From contig CAVISR010000103.1 in NCBI GenBank assembly GCA_963645405.1, forward strand, positions 1 to 6,264: a DNA stretch of 6,264 nucleotides. Reading direction: 5' to 3'. This DNA comes from Colivivens sp963645405 (GTDB lineage: Bacteria > Bacteroidota > Bacteroidia > Bacteroidales > Bacteroidaceae). The translations under genes were made by a program, and so were the position numbers. Positions 5,919 through 6,264 of this stretch are shown in pieces (within the stretch, counting starts at the first letter, position 1; each line of letters opens with the position of its first letter). The notes under the pieces were generated by a model. That model had not been told where the DNA came from. It ran no database searches and saw only the letters and a program-made list of their open reading frames with translations.

Positions 5919-6062
5919 ACAACTCAAGCAAGAAAAATGCAGTTTTTTTTGATTTGGGGTGGGGAAATGCAAGAGAAATGCAGGAAGAGAGGCTAGACAC
6001 GGAATGAAAGTCAAACAACAATGTTTTGGGGTTGGGGTTCAAGTTTCGTGTAAGCCGGACTG

Positions 6063-6157
6063 TAAGAGTCAGCATAAATGCTTTGTTTTGTCGTCCGGAT
6101 GGCGTAGACTGAATTGCGAGCTGGAAATAGGAGTCAGCGCTCTCCGACGGCGTAGAC
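6063..6157 (-). repeat. Two ordered copies of a degenerate intergenic module
   Basis: On the minus strand GTCTACGCC occurs at 6157-6149 and 6109-6101. Each copy is followed by a CGGA core and, further on, by GCTGACTCYTA (6138-6128 and 6073-6063, 10 of 11 identical). The two modules have the same order and orientation but differ in length (30 and 47 nt), the second having an AT-rich insert. This looks like an old duplication or a piece of an interspersed repeat, not coding sequence. Confidence 0.5.
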
Positions 6158-6184
6158 GATAACATTCTAGCATCAGCTCGCAAT
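6113..6184. repeat. 11-bp perfect inverted repeat
   Basis: ATTGCGAGCTG (6113-6123) and CAGCTCGCAAT (6174-6184) are exact inverse copies separated by 50 nt. One of the repeat modules lies between them. The arms could be ends of a small MITE-like element or a protein-binding pair. No transposase or target-site duplication is visible. Confidence 0.5.
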
Positions 6185-6218
6185 GTTCTACAACGCACAA
6201 ACTCACCCACGCTTTTAC

Positions 6219-6239
6219 GCTCTCGGAGAGAGCTAGCTC
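6219..6239. repeat. Hairpin and adjoining palindrome near the right edge
   Basis: GCTCTC-GGA-GAGAGC (6219-6233) forms a 6-bp hairpin with a 3-nt loop. It overlaps the perfect palindrome GAGCTAGCTC (6230-6239), and TAGCTC repeats at 6234 and 6241. CTCTCCGA at 6140-6147 is the inverse of TCGGAGAG at 6223-6230, tying this hairpin to the module region. No T-run follows on either strand, so it is a poor terminator. Confidence 0.4.
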
Positions 6240-6264
6240 CTAGCTCGCATTCGCTCGCCCCATC

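Larger units (their letters stand above)
5909..6264. other. Gene-free stretch rich in short repeats
   Basis: I see no supportable gene in these 356 bases. The minus-strand open frame at 5905-6210 starts with GTG, runs into the promoter of the ATPase gene and has a low-complexity Ser/Pro/Asn composition. The plus-strand frame at 5959-6162 is equally unconvincing. The left part holds GAAATGCA twice (5964-5971 and 5975-5982), next to a run of T and G-rich sequence. The right part holds the ordered repeats, inverted repeat and hairpins listed separately. The next upstream gene must lie beyond 6264. Confidence 0.6.

Noticed and set aside
5177..6007. 276-residue plus-strand open frame opposite the ATPase
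   Set aside because: It is antisense to the Walker motifs and runs on through the promoter region, with no family resemblance.
5905..6210. 101-residue minus-strand open frame upstream of the ATPase
   Set aside because: It starts with GTG, covers the repeat modules, ends next to the ATPase promoter and has no recognisable domain; chance openness is more likely.

Overview
The window looks like chromosomal DNA of a Bacteroidales bacterium, with a Prevotella- or Bacteroides-like character. Three observations support this. The order rpsU - tyrosine recombinase - hpf - tRNA-Thr is the typical Bacteroidetes lead-in to the tRNA/tuf/secE/nusG/rpl-rpoBC region. Several genes are preceded by the Bacteroidetes -7 element TAnnTTTG, two of them with a -33 element 19 nt upstream. 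Strong Shine-Dalgarno sequences are mostly lacking. Every gene I can support lies on the minus strand, so transcription runs from the right edge to the left edge.

Right to left: positions 5909-6264 contain no convincing gene. This stretch holds a promoter, a set of short direct and inverted repeats and a hairpin-rich end. A -7 element at 5889-5896 leads into a three-gene cluster. The first gene is a compact ABC-type ATPase (5021-5860). It overlaps by 8 nt a DUF4435 protein with TOPRIM-type acidic motifs (3982-5028). After 43 nt comes a cysteine-rich DUF3109 protein (3357-3938). An ABC-type ATPase next to a DUF4435/TOPRIM protein is the architecture of PARIS-type anti-phage systems (AriA/AriB) and resembles the two parts of OLD nucleases. 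This is the best candidate in the window for an under-described system, although the defence role is inferred and not shown.

Next comes a stand-alone TrpB2-type tryptophan synthase beta subunit (1868-3241). It has its own -7 element and an intrinsic terminator, and there is no trpA beside it. It probably makes tryptophan from free indole and serine.

The left third is the translation-linked operon. A well-formed promoter at 1717-1746 and a short leader hairpin precede rpsU (bS21), followed by an XerC/D-like tyrosine recombinase and a short-form ribosome hibernation factor. A second well-formed promoter (98-128) then drives a tRNA-Thr(TGT) gene cut by the left edge. A 9-bp hairpin lies between that promoter and the tRNA. 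I see no convincing terminator between hpf and the tRNA, so the two units may be linked by read-through.
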